From Megaustenia siamemsis (taxonomy: Eukaryota; Mollusca; Gastropoda; Stylommatophora; Ariophantidae): DNA of 64,000 nt. Both the position numbers and the translations under genes were made by a program. Shown one piece after another: positions 10,881 to 22,018 of the stretch (within the stretch, counting starts at the first letter, position 1; every line of letters starts with the position of its first letter). Location: NCBI GenBank assembly GCA_032433765.1, contig JAVIAB010000008.1, forward strand, positions 41,889,279-41,953,278. The letters are read 5' to 3'. Under the pieces are notes generated by a model. That model made no database searches and had not been told where the DNA came from. It worked only from the letters and a program-made list of their open reading frames with translations.

Positions 10881-11348
10881 CCAAGTGCGAACCTTTAGTG
10901 GCGTAATCAATTTCCTAAAATGGTGGGGGTAAAAAAAAAAAAAAAAATTTGGCTTTTCATTGCTCCTAGAAGTTACCAGATTCCAATTTATCAAAGTCCC
11001 TAGAGAAAGAGTAGACAATCGTCAAAATGGATTTTAAAAAATAATAATAATTTTTGAAGGACTTCAGCATATGTGCGAAATTGTAATAATGAATGAACCA
11101 GGCAAATTAGCCAAAATTTCACTATGTAATTAGCTGTCGGTGGCAGCAATTTAAATGTCTAAATTTAATTAAAAGTAGTTAGCCCTGGACATTACAATTT
11201 CAACAACATACAGTTATTGGTACAATTGACAAATGTCAATATGAATGATTATTTGGCAGAAACAATTGCAACTAGTATATCAGCAAATGTTCTGCTTATG
11301 CCAATTAAGTGACTCAGTGACTGAAATAATGTGAAACTGAAACCTCAC
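10881..11348. other. RPLP2 intron 2 next to coding exon 1
   Basis: AT-rich with poly-A runs. No feature was recognised. Confidence 0.5.
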
Positions 11349-11520
11349 CTGCAGCAATCAGTTCTTCTAAATTTTTTCCTTTGAGCTCACTGATGATATT
11401 GTTAATTTTATCAGACTCAGTTTCAATACCAACACTGCTAAGAATCTTCTCTAAATCTGCCACAGATGGTGAAGCTTTGCCTCCAAGGGCAGCAAGCAGG
11501 TAGGCGGCTACGTAACGCAT
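11349..11520 (-). CDS. RPLP2: 60S acidic ribosomal protein P2, coding exon 1 (start)
   Basis: ATG at 11520-11518 opens [20 protein letters not shown], the diagnostic N-terminus of eukaryotic P2. It continues through the helical dimerisation domain ([19 protein letters not shown] and [15 protein letters not shown]). In the cytoplasm P2 pairs with P1 and binds P0 to form the 60S stalk. The exon holds 57 codons plus one base and ends at donor GCTGCAG followed by GTGAGG. It is preceded by acceptor TATAG, giving a UTR start at 11529, or by CCTCAG, giving 11521. Joined to 5565-5684 and 4069-4139 it gives 363 nt, or 120 residues plus stop, with no frameshift. The intron to the next exon is about 5.7 kb, long for this gene. 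Confidence 0.96.
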
Positions 11521-11574
11521 TCTGAGGAACTATAAATACAATAATCTAATTAATAAAAAATATAATCATCATCA

Positions 11575-11890
11575 AGTACAATCATGCCTGCTGGCATATG
11601 TGACTATGTCTCTCCGGAACTTTCGATCTCGACATTTACCATTTCTGTTTTTGACCTGTCAAGCCATTCTCTTAAACTTAAGCTGTCTGGTATCTCTTTG
11701 CTCCCCTCTATCTCTTCGTCCCTCAATTTTACCAGTTGTCACAATATTATATATTCTATATATATATAGAATATGCATATATTATATATATAATAGAATA
11801 TATTCCAACTGTTTTCTCATTACATGGCCAAAAAAATTGCTACAGCCTCCAGTTATTTCTTGTCCTAATGTGACACGATTCACACCCATA
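11575..11890 (-). pseudogene. LINE-A-like 3' fragment
   Basis: This is antisense to the tail of the plus-strand copy at 24190-24665. Shared stretches include the region around CTGCTGGCATATGTGAC, CCATTCTCTTAAACTTA and TTACATGGCCAAAAAAATT. An AT palindrome near 11750-11800 interrupts it. It lies in RPLP2 intron 1. Confidence 0.6.
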
Positions 11891-11966
11891 TGTTAAGAAT
11901 GGCACTACAATTCACTACATTAATAATATTTAAAAACTCTTGTCCCTATTGTCAAAAATGGATTAG

Positions 11967-12240
11967 GGAACAGGCAAATAATTGCAATCCTGCGGGAAAA
12001 GCTGGTAGCAAGGAGCCAGCGGTGGAATGTGTTAAACACTCCAAAGTATGGTGACAGCTTTACAAGGAAAGAATGTGTTTAGCACACCCCACCACTGGTT
12101 CCTCGCTACCAGCTTTACCACAGCATTGCAATTATTTGCCTGTTCCCACGTCAGCATTGTGTTGTGTTCCATCCTTGTAAAGTGTAAAGCTGTCACCATA
12201 CTTTGGAGTGTTTAGCACACCCCACTGCGCACTGGCTCCT
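11967..12240. repeat. Nested inverted-repeat element (MITE-like)
   Basis: The segment GTGACAGCTTTAC with CACTCCAAAGTATG appears at about 12035-12060 and in inverse orientation at about 12180-12210. CAGGCAAATAATTGCAAT at about 11970 pairs with ATTGCAATTATTTGCCTG at about 12125. A single, simpler copy of the same unit is at 40628-40740. No transposase is present. Confidence 0.5.
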
Positions 12241-12480
12241 CAAAAATGGATTGTGCAGTGAAGTATCTCCCTCATTTTTTGGAAAGCTGCTTTTTCTTTG
12301 TTGTTACCATTACTTGTCTTTTTGCTATTAAGATAAGGGTGACTCCTTTATTTGTGCTTGTTTTCACTCTTAGCGATTTAGATGGTATGATCATCATCAG
12401 CATACCTCAGATTATTTATTATATTATATATTATGCCCTCCAATAGTTATTCCAGGCATGCCTATTATGGGTTATAAAAT
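12241..12480 (-). pseudogene. LINE-A-like reverse-transcriptase fragment
   Basis: Parallels 39440-39790 (GTTGTTACCATTACT; TTATTCCAGGCATGC). It is probably the upstream half of the copy at 11575-11890, split by the inverted-repeat element. Confidence 0.5.
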
Positions 12481-12658
12481 AGTCTCATTTGACTATACCG
12501 TGAGTGTGAGTATACCTATAAATATAAAAATATTAAATCTCATGATTATAAAAATAATTTAAAATAAAAAAGAACAGTGTTCCAACGTTGCTAATACTTA
12601 ATACAATATCACATGGTAAATTACATATGTAATTACTACCTAATTACTTATACTACAT

Positions 12659-12911
12659 GGGTGTCCGGTTAGCGCTATCGATAGGCGGTTGGCTTACCAC
12701 GGCAACAGCCGGGGTTCGTACCCTGGCGAGGACACCTGGGTTTTACTAATTCCCTAAAAATTAGTACCTCTGAAGTCGGAGTAAATCTGCCTGCATGGCG
12801 AGGGGCATCCTGTAATGGGATAAAACAGACTTTACACGCAAAATTCAGTCCCACAAAATTGAGTGGGTGGGACTTCGTCAGAGGTCAAAGCTGACGAAAG
12901 CGAACGAACGA
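12659..12911 (+). repeat. SINE-2 copy 1, with 13-bp target-site duplication
   Basis: The tRNA-like head has an A-box-like GGTTAGCGCTATCG and a B-box GGGGTTCGTACCC. The body includes AAGTCGGAGTAAATCTGCC, and the tail is (CGAA)n. Perfect duplications ACTTATACTACAT flank it at 12646-12658 and 12912-12924. The copy lies in RPLP2 intron 1. Confidence 0.9.
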
Positions 12912-12924
12912 ACTTATACTACAT

Positions 12925-13642
12925 CATATTACAATATGTAATAAAATATTGAGCAGTTTCTTTTTATTGATTAAATATCAATAGATTATGTTCCAATATA
13001 AATATAATTCGTTCACAAGCTAAGGTAGTATAGTTATTATATTATAATTATAGTAGGTGTATGTAGTTAGTATTAGTTTTGGTCTATAACCATTTATTAC
13101 TGTCAAAATACCTGAAATAAAATATTAATGTATTACTTTACTCGCTGTATTTTAAAGACTATTAGAAATTGAAAATATACAAAAATGATGAAATTTTTGA
13201 ATGAATGAATAATCATAATGAATGTAATAATTTACTCAAGTACTGTAATGAGTGTAGTATAGTGTAGTGTATTGTATTGAATTTGAATTGTATACATTTA
13301 GTGGACCGCTTTAGTTAGAAGTGCCTTAGTGCGATCATTGGTAATTAATACCAGGCATATTATATAAACATAAATTTTGATTCAAAGAATTCACTATTAC
13401 GTACGGACTATTACTATTTATTCAAAGTGTGTAGTCAAGTCGATCGAATCATCATTAGATGATTAGATTTGATTAGTAGATTATCATTAAAAAATTCATA
13501 TCATTATCATACAAAATTTATAGTTGCATGGCCATTTAAGTTTTGATTAATTTACTTTCTTTTAAATTAAATATAGTTAAGTACTTTAATAGCGCCTCGA
13601 TTCCATAAAATAATGTTGATATTTCTAGAAAAATGTACATAC
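12925..13642. other. RPLP2 intron 1, AT-rich
   Basis: Very AT-rich with short repeats (AATGAATGAATAAT; AGTGTAGTGTATTGTATTG). No gene was recognised. Confidence 0.5.
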
Positions 13643-13713
13643 TTTTAAGTCTGCGAGACACGAAACGTTGAGCACGCTGTCCACCGAGTTAAGAACGAGG
13701 TAGGAAAGAAAGG
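13643..13713 (-). other. RPLP2: RPLP2 predicted non-coding first exon with TOP-like start
   Basis: On the minus strand a pyrimidine tract (CCTTTCTTTCCTACC) starts at 13713, as expected for the 5' terminal oligopyrimidine start of ribosomal-protein mRNAs. The sequence runs to CAGACTTAAA, where a strong donor GTATGT begins at 13642. The intron to the acceptor before the ATG is about 2.1 kb. The exon is inferred from these signals only. Confidence 0.6.
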
Positions 13714-13740
13714 AACCGGAAATGTATTTTACCACGTGGT
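13714..13740 (-). promoter_or_regulatory. RPLP2: RPLP2 promoter elements
   Basis: Immediately upstream of the TOP tract the minus strand has ATTTCCGGTTCC, an ETS/GABP-type motif. About 10 bp further is a palindromic CACGTG E-box at 13733-13738. ETS motifs next to TOP starts are common in animal ribosomal-protein promoters. Function here is inferred. Confidence 0.5.
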
Positions 13741-13789
13741 TTCAGTTACGGAAGTTTAAAAAGCAGGATCATTTTTAATGAATTAATTA

Positions 13790-14215
13790 GTAGTCTCCGT
13801 TAGACATAGTTCGCTTTGGTGGTTGCAAGCTCCTAGGAAATGTTATTTCTTTCTTTTCTTTGGTCGTATATTCACTTTTTATATGAACATGTATGTTTCT
13901 TGTTTGAGTTGGGCTTTAGAATGTTCCCAAACATTGTGGTTTGTAGCTATTTCTTTCCTGACTGCAGGGTTTATGATCTTAGTCTTCATGTCTGGTTTAC
14001 ACACGTCCACAAATCGGAGTTTTGGGTGCCCACTACTTCTTTTGCCATCTGCTAGCTGTCCATAAAGTATATCATATGGTATGTATGTGACCATCTTGCA
14101 TACGGTGTTCGTGGCCAAGCCAACGTACTTTGTTTGAGCAACGTATAGGTGATCGGGAAGATCTCCATGTTTGTCACCTTGTCCTTTCAGGTGATACAAA
14201 GCAATAGCAACTAAT
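13790..14215 (-). pseudogene. LINE-E 3' fragment
   Basis: The minus strand encodes IPYDILYGQLADGKRSSGHP, then KLRFVDVCKPDMKT and INPAVRKEIATNHNVWEHS. This is the C-terminal segment of a non-LTR ORF2, also seen at 20745-21140 and 18530-19715. Confidence 0.75.
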
Positions 14216-14229
14216 TTCGCTACTATCTT

Positions 14230-14904
14230 TTTTTTTTTTATAAAATGGCAATTGAAAGAAAATTCTCAAGACCTGCAAATAAATATCACAGTTGAAGGAA
14301 TACATCTGGAGACAGTTCAGAGCTACAATTACTTTGGACATACTATAACCAATGATGGAAAATTGAAATAAACAAAAGAATAGGTATGGCAAAAAGTAAT
14401 TTTAATGCTATGAAAAATATACTAACGACAAAACAAATAACAGCAGGGCTGAAACTAAGAATAGCAAAATGTTACATCTTCTCAATATTCCTGTATGGTG
14501 CAGAAACATGGACATTAGACAAGAAAACAGAACAGAAAATTGAAGCCTTTGAAATGTGGATCTATAGAAGAATAGGTAGAATTGGATGGAAAGAAAAGAA
14601 AACAAACGATGAAGTTTTGAAACATCTATAAATAAAAATAGAACTACTAAATGCAATTAAAACAAGACAAATGAAATTTTTGGGACACGTTAAAAGACAC
14701 AGCAGCCTACTAAAAGTAATATTGGAAGGGAAAATACAAGGTAAAAGAGGCTGTGGCAGACCAAGACTTACATGGAAGAGTAAAATAAAAAAGGACAAGT
14801 CAATCTATGACAACCTGCACCATCAAAGCAAGAAACAGTGTGGAATGGCGATCCATGGTAGCCAATCTTCGTTGCGGAGACGGCACTCGATGATGATGAT
14901 GAAT
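14230..14904 (+). pseudogene. LINE-C 3' portion
   Basis: The plus-strand frames encode YIFSIFLYGAETWTLDKKTE, EMWIYRRIGRIGWKEKKTND and FLGHVKRHSSLLKVILEGK, ending in a GATGATGATGA tail. A stop after KHL and the missing upstream domains show it is dead. A SINE-2 copy is inserted directly at its tail. Confidence 0.8.
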
Positions 14905-14915
14905 TGTGCAGTAAT

Positions 14916-15172
14916 TCGTTCGTTCGTTCGCTTTCGTCAGCTTTGACCTCTGACGAAGTCCCACCCACTCAATTTTGTGGGACTGAATTTTGCGTGTAAA
15001 GTCTGTTTTATCCTATTACAGGATGCCCCTCGCCATGCAGGCAGATTTACTCCGACTTCAGAGGTACTAATTTTTTTTTAGGGAATTAGTAAAACCCAGG
15101 TGTCCTCGCCAGGGTACGAACCCCGGCTGTTGCCGTGGTAAGCCAACCGCCTATCGATTGCGCTAACCGGAC
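14916..15172 (-). repeat. SINE-2 copy 2, with 11-bp target-site duplication
   Basis: Nearly identical to 12659-12911 in inverse orientation, including the CGTTCGTTCG tail complement. It is flanked by TGTGCAGTAAT at 14905-14915 and 15173-15183. It landed at the 3' tail of LINE-C. Confidence 0.9.
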
Positions 15173-15183
15173 TGTGCAGTAAT

Positions 15184-15794
15184 ATAGCCTAGAAGATATA
15201 TTCTGATGCGGAATGAATCGTGCCTGCCTCGTCAAGCCAACCAATCGGTATTAATTATTTGTTTGTTTGCATCTTGCCTGATTTCGTTGAACAATAAGCA
15301 CCACCACCCCCTCCCTCCTTCATATAAAAAATGTGGATAACCCTATGTCAAAACTAGGGATCCTATAGTGTTATATTTTTATTACTGTAACGGAATGCAC
15401 TAGCTGCATAGGTGAGATCTCTAACACAGATAAGTGCCAGGATTGAGGGTAAGAAGAAAATGGGAAATATATCACTCCTGCATCTATAGAGTGATGAAAC
15501 TGCATCGGCGGTTCAAAAATAGTGATCCGCTGGCCCCATAACGATATTTAGCCAGCGTAAGGTCCGCGATCAAGAAAGAGGTGGGAAACAGCTGGAACAA
15601 AAATGTCACGTTTTAACACGCCGCATAAGCTGTGGAAGAGATTGATCACACTGTCTATTTTGGAAGTCACATTGATTGGGAAGGGGATACAAATAAATAA
15701 ATTAGTCAGAATAGCTATAGCAGAAATGTCCTTTAAAAGTCTAGAAAAGATGTAGAAATCAAATCTTCTCATCAGCACGAACACAATCAGAACC
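15184..15794. other. No gene recognised
   Basis: Intergenic sequence with no recognised repeat. Only a poor open frame at 15548-15796 overlaps it. Confidence 0.5.
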
Positions 15795-17800
15795 AACAGA
15801 GTGTCCTTAACTTCTTCTTTCCTTCCTCATCTGCCTTTCAGCGTCGAGGGGAGATATAATTTGCAGTCTTTTGCTCTTCTGTTCGCCTCTGCTGCTGTTA
15901 TGTTTCCTAGTGCTTCTAATATTCCATCGATCCATCTTTTTCGTGGTCGACCCTTGGGTCTGTTGTTCTCACAACGTTTGTTGAAGGCTCGTTGTGTTGT
16001 GTTTTGTTCTTTCTGCCTTGTCACGTGGCCGAATCATTTTATCTGTTGTTTCCTTATATATTCTATGGCTGGGGCTATTCCTAGCTTTTTTCTCAGTTCT
16101 TCATTTCTGATCTTATCTCTCAGACTGTTTCCTGACATTCGTCTAACACATTTCATCTCTGTAGAGGTTATTTTTACTTATTGTTCTTGCATCTAGAGTC
16201 CAGGTCTGGCATTGGTAGCACAACGTTGGGATGAAGATTGTATTGTATAGTGCTCGTTTTGCCTCCAGAGTTATTTCCTTGTTGGACAATAGTGGTGATA
16301 ACAGTCCGATGATTTGACAAGCTTTGTTGCATCTTGATTCTATCTCTGCTGTTTGGGGATTTTCGTTTGTCATTAGACTTCCTAGGTATTTGAATTCCTC
16401 TACTTGTTTTAGTTGTCTGCCTTCTATAGTTATGTTGATGTTCTGTTTATTTTTGGCGACATTCATGACTTCTGTTTTGTTGATGTTGATTTTCATGTTG
16501 TATTTTGTTCCTAAGATGTTGAGTTTGTTTAAGTGTTCTTGTAGGTCTTCTATTGTTTCATGTATTAGTGCCTGGTTGTCTACAAATAGAAGCTCGTTGA
16601 TCTCCTCTGTCTCTGATGGGTTGGCTAGCTTGCATATATGGTCCATGTATGTAATAAACAGTAGGGGGATAGTACGCACCTCTGTCTTACACCTGATCTA
16701 ACTTCGAAGTGGTCTGTGTAGCCTGTTGCTGTTCTGACCCTGCAGCTGCTGTTGGCGTAGAGACTTGTAATAATGTTGGTTAGATGTTGACTTACTCCGT
16801 ATATGTTAGCATCTCCCACAGTTGTTCTCTGTTCACTCTGTCGAATGCTTTTTCCTGGTCAATGAAGGCTATGTATAAGTTTTGGTTGTGTTCTGTCGTT
16901 TTTTCTGCAAGCTGTTTTAGTGTGAATAGTGCGTCGGTACATCCTCTGTTTTTCGGAACCCCATTTGAGAATCGCTTAACTGTAGTTCTATTATTGGTCT
17001 CAGTCTTTTTTCCAAGATTTTGGCGTATAGCTTTCCTACATGGCTGATCAGAGATATACCTCTATATTGATTGCAGTCTCTTTTGCTACCTTTCTTTTTC
17101 CATATTGGTATGATGATTGCCTGTTGCCAGTCTTCTGGGGCTTGTTGTTGGTGCCATGCTGCATTAAATATTCTGTGCAGCCATTGCATTCCTGTTTCTC
17201 CCGCTGCTGCTATTATTTCTATTGGAATGTTATCTATCCCTGGTGCTTTGTTTCTTGGTGCATATTTGATTACTTCTTCTATTTCCTCTTTCATGATGTT
17301 GGGTTCAGTATTTGTGAGTTCTAGCGTGGTTTTTGTTGTCTTGTTGGTAGTTGGTATGTTTAACAGGTCTTCAAAATATTCTTTCCATCTCTGTTGCATA
17401 CATTGGTTGTTTGATATTGGTTGTCCGTCTTTGTCATTTATCAGCTCAGTAGGATCATGGTTTTCTTTTCTCGCTCTTGTGGCTTTTACTGCTTTGTAGA
17501 AATCTGCTTGTGGCTGTCTTGAAGTCCGTGCTCATGTTTTGTCCGAATTCTGTCCAATTCCTTTGCTTAGCTTCTTTGATCAGCATTTTAACTCTTTTTC
17601 GAACTAAGGCATATCTTTCATATTTTTCTTGGTTCTTGTTCTCCCTCCAATTTTTAAACAGTTTCTTCTTTTCTTTAATTGCTTCTCTGATTGTTTCGTT
17701 CCACCACGGGGTGCTCTTTTTCCCTTCTCTTGTTCTTAGCTTCGTTCCACAAACTGTTTTAGAGATGTTAGTTACTGTTTCCTTAAATTGTTTCAATTAT
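15795..17800 (-). pseudogene. LINE-B: longest copy of a non-LTR reverse transcriptase
   Basis: Reading down the minus strand: an upstream region (TPWWNETIREAIKEKKKLF at about 17700) is followed by PRNKAPGIDNIPIEIIAAAG, the RT fingers motif. Next are AIIIPIWKKKGSKRDCNQYR with GISLISHVGKLYAKILEKRL, then VRSGVRQRCVLSP. The active-site box reads LLFVDNQALI, where FADD or YADD is expected. Then come KYLGSLMTN, IGLLSPLLSNKEIT and the C-terminal GRPRKRWIDGILEALGNITA. The frame is broken at least four times, and the catalytic aspartate pair is reduced to D-N. It is a dead copy with no endonuclease domain in the window. Confidence 0.85.
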
Positions 17801-18529
17801 ACTGTGTCCTTAACAAAAGACATATATCTTGTGTTGACGTGGTGTAGTTTAGTAATATGGTGTAACAGGCGTAGACAAGTATGCGAAGGGGTATAATATT
17901 GTTACCAACAGTTGACCATGGGCCAGGATTAGGACTCAATCTCAATTTCAGATAGGAAATACATATGGTAGAGAGACAATTTCACTTGAGCCTTTACAAA
18001 GCTATGTTGGTCGTGTGTATATATATGAACATTTTAAACTGCAAATAAACATGTGTTTCGTTTGTACTACCTGAACTTGATCGATCATTTACGTTTGTTG
18101 CGTTGTTTACAAAGTCACCATCAGCGGCATCACCCTGCCAACTACGCCATCTGAAAACCAACATCCGGAGCTACCAGCTCCTCTGGCTCATGGTGATGTG
18201 GCAGTTACTATAACCAGAGGAGCGCTACACAGGGAGACGTAAGAATAGCAAATCAATACAGCACTGGAATCGTTTGTGTCCACACTGAGGGATATACTGG
18301 GGAGGAGATTTGACCACTTATGGACATGCCCGATGTTCAACGAGGATGATCCGTCGACTAAAATAAACGTCAAATAATATTTGAAATATTAACGACAGTG
18401 TTGTCTACTTCAGCTGTTGTTTCTCTTATCACGGAGTGACATCCTTTAGAAAAAATATGTATAGTGTATAATAACTCCATCAAATATATTGTGAATATAT
18501 ATAGCAAATGTTTTTTTCTTTTTAAATAG
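17801..18529. other. Unassigned block
   Basis: Moderate-GC sequence with an AATAAA near 18042 (AACTGCAAATAAACATG). It could be part of a retroelement end. It matches no other copy I could find in the window. Confidence 0.35.
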
Positions 18530-19715
18530 TAGCCTCCGTCAGCCATAGCTGACTGGATTTTGCAGCGCCCCTAGAAATGTAATTTTTTTTCTTTTCTTCC
18601 GCTGTTTACACATGTTTACAAATGGAAGTTTTGGGCGCTCCCTAGTTCTTTTGCCATTTGCTAGTTGTCCATATATCTTTTAGTATGCGGCCATCTTTCA
18701 TACGATGTACGTGGCCAAGCTAGCGTAACCTACGTTGTTTGAGTAGCGAGTGGGGGCCTCCACGTTTGTCACTATGTCCTTCCATGAGATACAAAGAATA
18801 GGGCGCAGACATCGCAAATGGAATGCATTTAGCACTTCTGTCCTGCTTTGAATATGTTGTTCATGATTCGCTGCCATATAGAAGGATACTAATAACACAG
18901 GCGTTGTAAACTGCGGCCTTTTTAAAAATGTCAGTTTGCTGTTTTGCCAAACACGCGTAGACAGATGGGCGAAGGTGGTACCAGCGTTATCAGTGCGGGT
19001 ATCTATTTCTGTATGTAAAGATAGTTTGTCGTTGATGATGACCTCAGGTAGCTATACTGCTTCAAATCATAACGTTTGTAGTTGTCGATAAAGATGGCAG
19101 GTGTTGCTTCGACGTCATGACCGAGTATATTAGTTTTCTGCACACTTATTGTCGGATAGAAGTCTCTTCAGACATGCGAAAAACGACGTATCAAGCTCTG
19201 GAGTTCTTGACTTTGCGTGACAAGTGCAGTGTGGTCAGTAAATAACAGGCGTATAACTTTGTCTGATTTTGGACCTTGCCTTTAGTCTTGCGAGACTGAA
19301 CAACCGACCATCATACCAATTATAAAGATAGGCTTCTTCGTTCACATTTGAGAATGTATGTTTCGATAGAACAGCGAAGTAGATTCCAAATAGAGTGGTA
19401 GCAAGAACGCATTCCTGCATGACACCAATGCGTATGTTGAGGGGTTGTCAGGTGCTGCCGTCGTATTGAAAGATTCCTTTCGTATCCGCATAAAGATTTG
19501 ACTAGCGTCAGCAGAGTATGTAGGCAGCCTATTTTAGTTAGTATTTTGAAGAGACCGTCCCTGCTGACTAGGTCAAAGGCCTTTGTAAGTTTGATAAAGG
19601 CGAGGAAGATGGGCTTTTTCTACTCTCTAGATTTTCTTGAAGCAGAAGTAAAGAGGAAATTATGTCTGCAGTTGATCTTCCGGATCTAATGCCGCATTGC
19701 AATTCAGGATATGCG
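18530..19715 (-). pseudogene. LINE-E reverse-transcriptase fragment
   Basis: The minus strand encodes pieces matching LINE-E, with frame changes: LRWLGHVHRMKDGR at about 18720 and a C-terminal DV-rich segment around 18600-18660. It ends in the same terminal sequence as the plus copy at 21110-21180 (GCGCCCCTAGAA complement). No intact frame remains. Confidence 0.65.
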
Positions 19716-20744
19716 CGTTCTGTGAGTTATTTGCAGGTCATCGTCACTGCACTCCGAACATGTCCATAGGTGCTCAGGTCCCCTCCTCAGCAAGTCCAGC
19801 ATTGTCCAACGACTGACGACTCAAATTCTGTGTTGGTCGCTAAGTCTTCTTATACGCCCACTAAGTTTCTCGTTTCTGGCTGTGTCATCTTTTTCATCGG
19901 AAGGAGTGACGTGGACTCATAGTTGTCGAAGTGATGTGCCCTTCCTACATCTCGGAGGGCATTAATAATGTTCGCCCGATCCATTGGTTGACCGCCTTCA
20001 ACGACAGCACAGCTACCCTACCTATCCGCCCCTTCATTTCCCCGTACTCTCGCATGTCCAGGGACGTAGACAAGGGTAACCCTAAGTATTTTTTTTTTTT
20101 TTTTTACTTCTGCAATGATTCTACCCATTGACTGCGTACAGAGCCCACATCGACTTTTCTTATTTTATTCGTCGAATCACTCAGTATTCGGGCGCAGTCT
20201 TGAGACTCTAACCAGATGAATGCCTTGGTCACTGCCATCACCTCCATCGTCGTCATAACGTATGCACCACTGTCTTCTTTGACTATTTTTCCTGCCGAGC
20301 GAGCTTTAAATGCCCATGCACTCATTTTGTGTCATATTACGGATTCGTCGGCTAAGATTACTGCATCTTCGTCATCGGTGTTATCCCAGATGAGACCGTT
20401 GACCTCCGCATTGAGTGAGCTCTGACAATAAGAATAGCTAGGGCATACTCGATTGGTGCTACGGCTAGTCGTGCAACAGAAGGGAAAGTAACCTCTGCTC
20501 GCTGTTGGCAGACGGGTGGGAAAGTGCGTATCTGATCAGGGTGATATGTAAGTAAAAGACAACTATTTTCTCCATTAGCTTGCCCACATCGTGATGATTC
20601 TGTAGGCACTGATATGAGAATGGTCCTTGTTTGGCTTCGGTAACGGTAGTAAGTAGTCATTTCTTTTTAATCTGGCCACTCTAAATGCTGGCATTAGACT
20701 CTTTGGCCCCCTTGTTCCCTGTAATGGTGACTTACTGATATGGC
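19716..20744 (-). pseudogene. LINE-G fragment with RNase H
   Basis: The minus strand encodes TTMEVMAVTKAFIWLESQDC, then ILSDSTNKIRKVDVG with SQWVESLQ. This is the E-helix and D-strand region of a LINE-encoded RNase H domain. The end encodes HLWTCSECSDDDLQITH, a cysteine-containing C-terminus. A separate copy of that terminal piece is at 31530-31605. The reading frame is broken. Confidence 0.65.
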
Positions 20745-21140
20745 AATGTCTGCGCCGTATTCTTGGTATCACCTAGAAGGATAAAGTGACAAACGTGGAG
20801 TTCATGACTTGCACAGACTTCCCGAACATCTACACGTTGCTCAAACAACGTAGGTTACACTGGCTTGGCCACGTACACCATATGAAAGATGGCAGCATAC
20901 CAAAAGATATACTATATGGACAACTGGTAGATGGCAAAAGGGCCCCAAAACTTCGATTTGTAGACGTGTGTAAATGTGACATGAAGACTCTGAACATAAA
21001 CCCTGCAGCCTGGGAAGAAATAGCAGCAGACCACAATCTTTGGAAACACACTCTAAAGCTCCAACTCAAACAAGAAGCAGACAGATTATAGAAAAAGAGA
21101 ATACACGGCGAAAGAAAAGAAAAAATAACACTTCTAGGGG
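20745..21140 (+). pseudogene. LINE-E 3' fragment
   Basis: The plus strand encodes QCLRRILGIT, then LLKQRRLHWLGHVHHMKDGS, IPKDILYGQLVDGKR and APKLRFVDVCKCDMKTLNI with AAWEEIAADHNLWKH. It is the cleanest example of the LINE-E C-terminus here. It is truncated at the 5' side and lacks polymerase motifs. Confidence 0.8.
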
Positions 21141-21664
21141 CGCTGGAAAATCCATAGTTAATTATGACTGATGGAGGCTAGTACTTATATGAAAGCTGCG
21201 AGTTGCTCCAAGAATCCTGCTTGCTCTTCTTGTCTACCACATCTTTTAATGTTTTTTTCTCTCTTGATGTCAGTTCTTACTTCTCCAGCGAAGTCCAGAG
21301 GGACTGATCTTTCAGTGAATATAATTTGTTCCTATTTATCACACAGGCAGCTGTCTGCGCAGGTGTATCGCCATCAAGGCAGGTATTCTACGACTTCAGA
21401 GGCACTCTCATATTTTTATTGTCAAGAGTTATGACTGTAATGGGTAGATTTGCCCTATTAATTTTGCCCGGGTAGCTGTCATTTTTTATTTCCAACTCTC
21501 AAGTGTACGTTAACGTTGTGTAAAATGCACAATGGTTTTCTTGCCCTTTTTTGCTGTTTTCCACGAGGGCTAGACACCAGAGACAAAGGGAGGGTAAAGC
21601 CAGAGATTTTATTTTAAAAAATATTCTCACTACCTGTGGTGGGAGTTTGTTTGTTTTTTTTTTT
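21141..21664. other. No gene recognised
   Basis: Intergenic sequence ending in a poly-T run (about 21655-21668), which is the tail complement of the adjacent SINE-3. Confidence 0.5.
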
Positions 21665-22018
21665 TTTTCGTTCGCCAACTTTGACCTCTGACGAAGTTCC
21701 TAGAGACTAGGAACTGAATTTTGCGCGTTAATCCATTTATCCCTGGCAGCCGTGTGCACAGGGGTCCCTCGCCGCAGATAACTCCGTCTTCGATGGTACT
21801 CATATTTTTTTCCATCCATAATTGACATCCCAAGCCGGGCCACACTGCTGAGACCATGGGGTGGTTGCCGCAGAGAGAAATCATAGATAAAAATCCCAAC
21901 TGGTGCAGCCAGGATTTGAACCCATAACCTCTTTGTCTCGAAGCCGGCGTGGTGGCAGTTGAACCCGGGAACATTTTGTCCAGAGGCTGACATCTTACCT
22001 CTAAACCATCAGCCGCCA
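21665..22018 (-). repeat. SINE-3 copy 2 (tRNA-derived)
   Basis: On the minus strand the head begins near CTGGCGGCTGATGGTTTAGA and contains the B-box-like GGGTTCAAATCC. The 3' part includes CGCAAAATTCAGTTCCTAG and CTTCGTCAGAGGTCAAAG. The tail is CGAACG plus poly-A. The 3' part is shared with SINE-2. Confidence 0.7.

Noticed and set aside
12659..12730. tRNA gene at the head of SINE-2
   Set aside because: Same reasoning: repeated body, CGAA tail and 13-bp duplications show a SINE.
15801..16196. 131-residue plus-strand ORF rich in Ser, Phe and Leu
   Set aside because: It is the antisense of the LINE-B reverse transcriptase.
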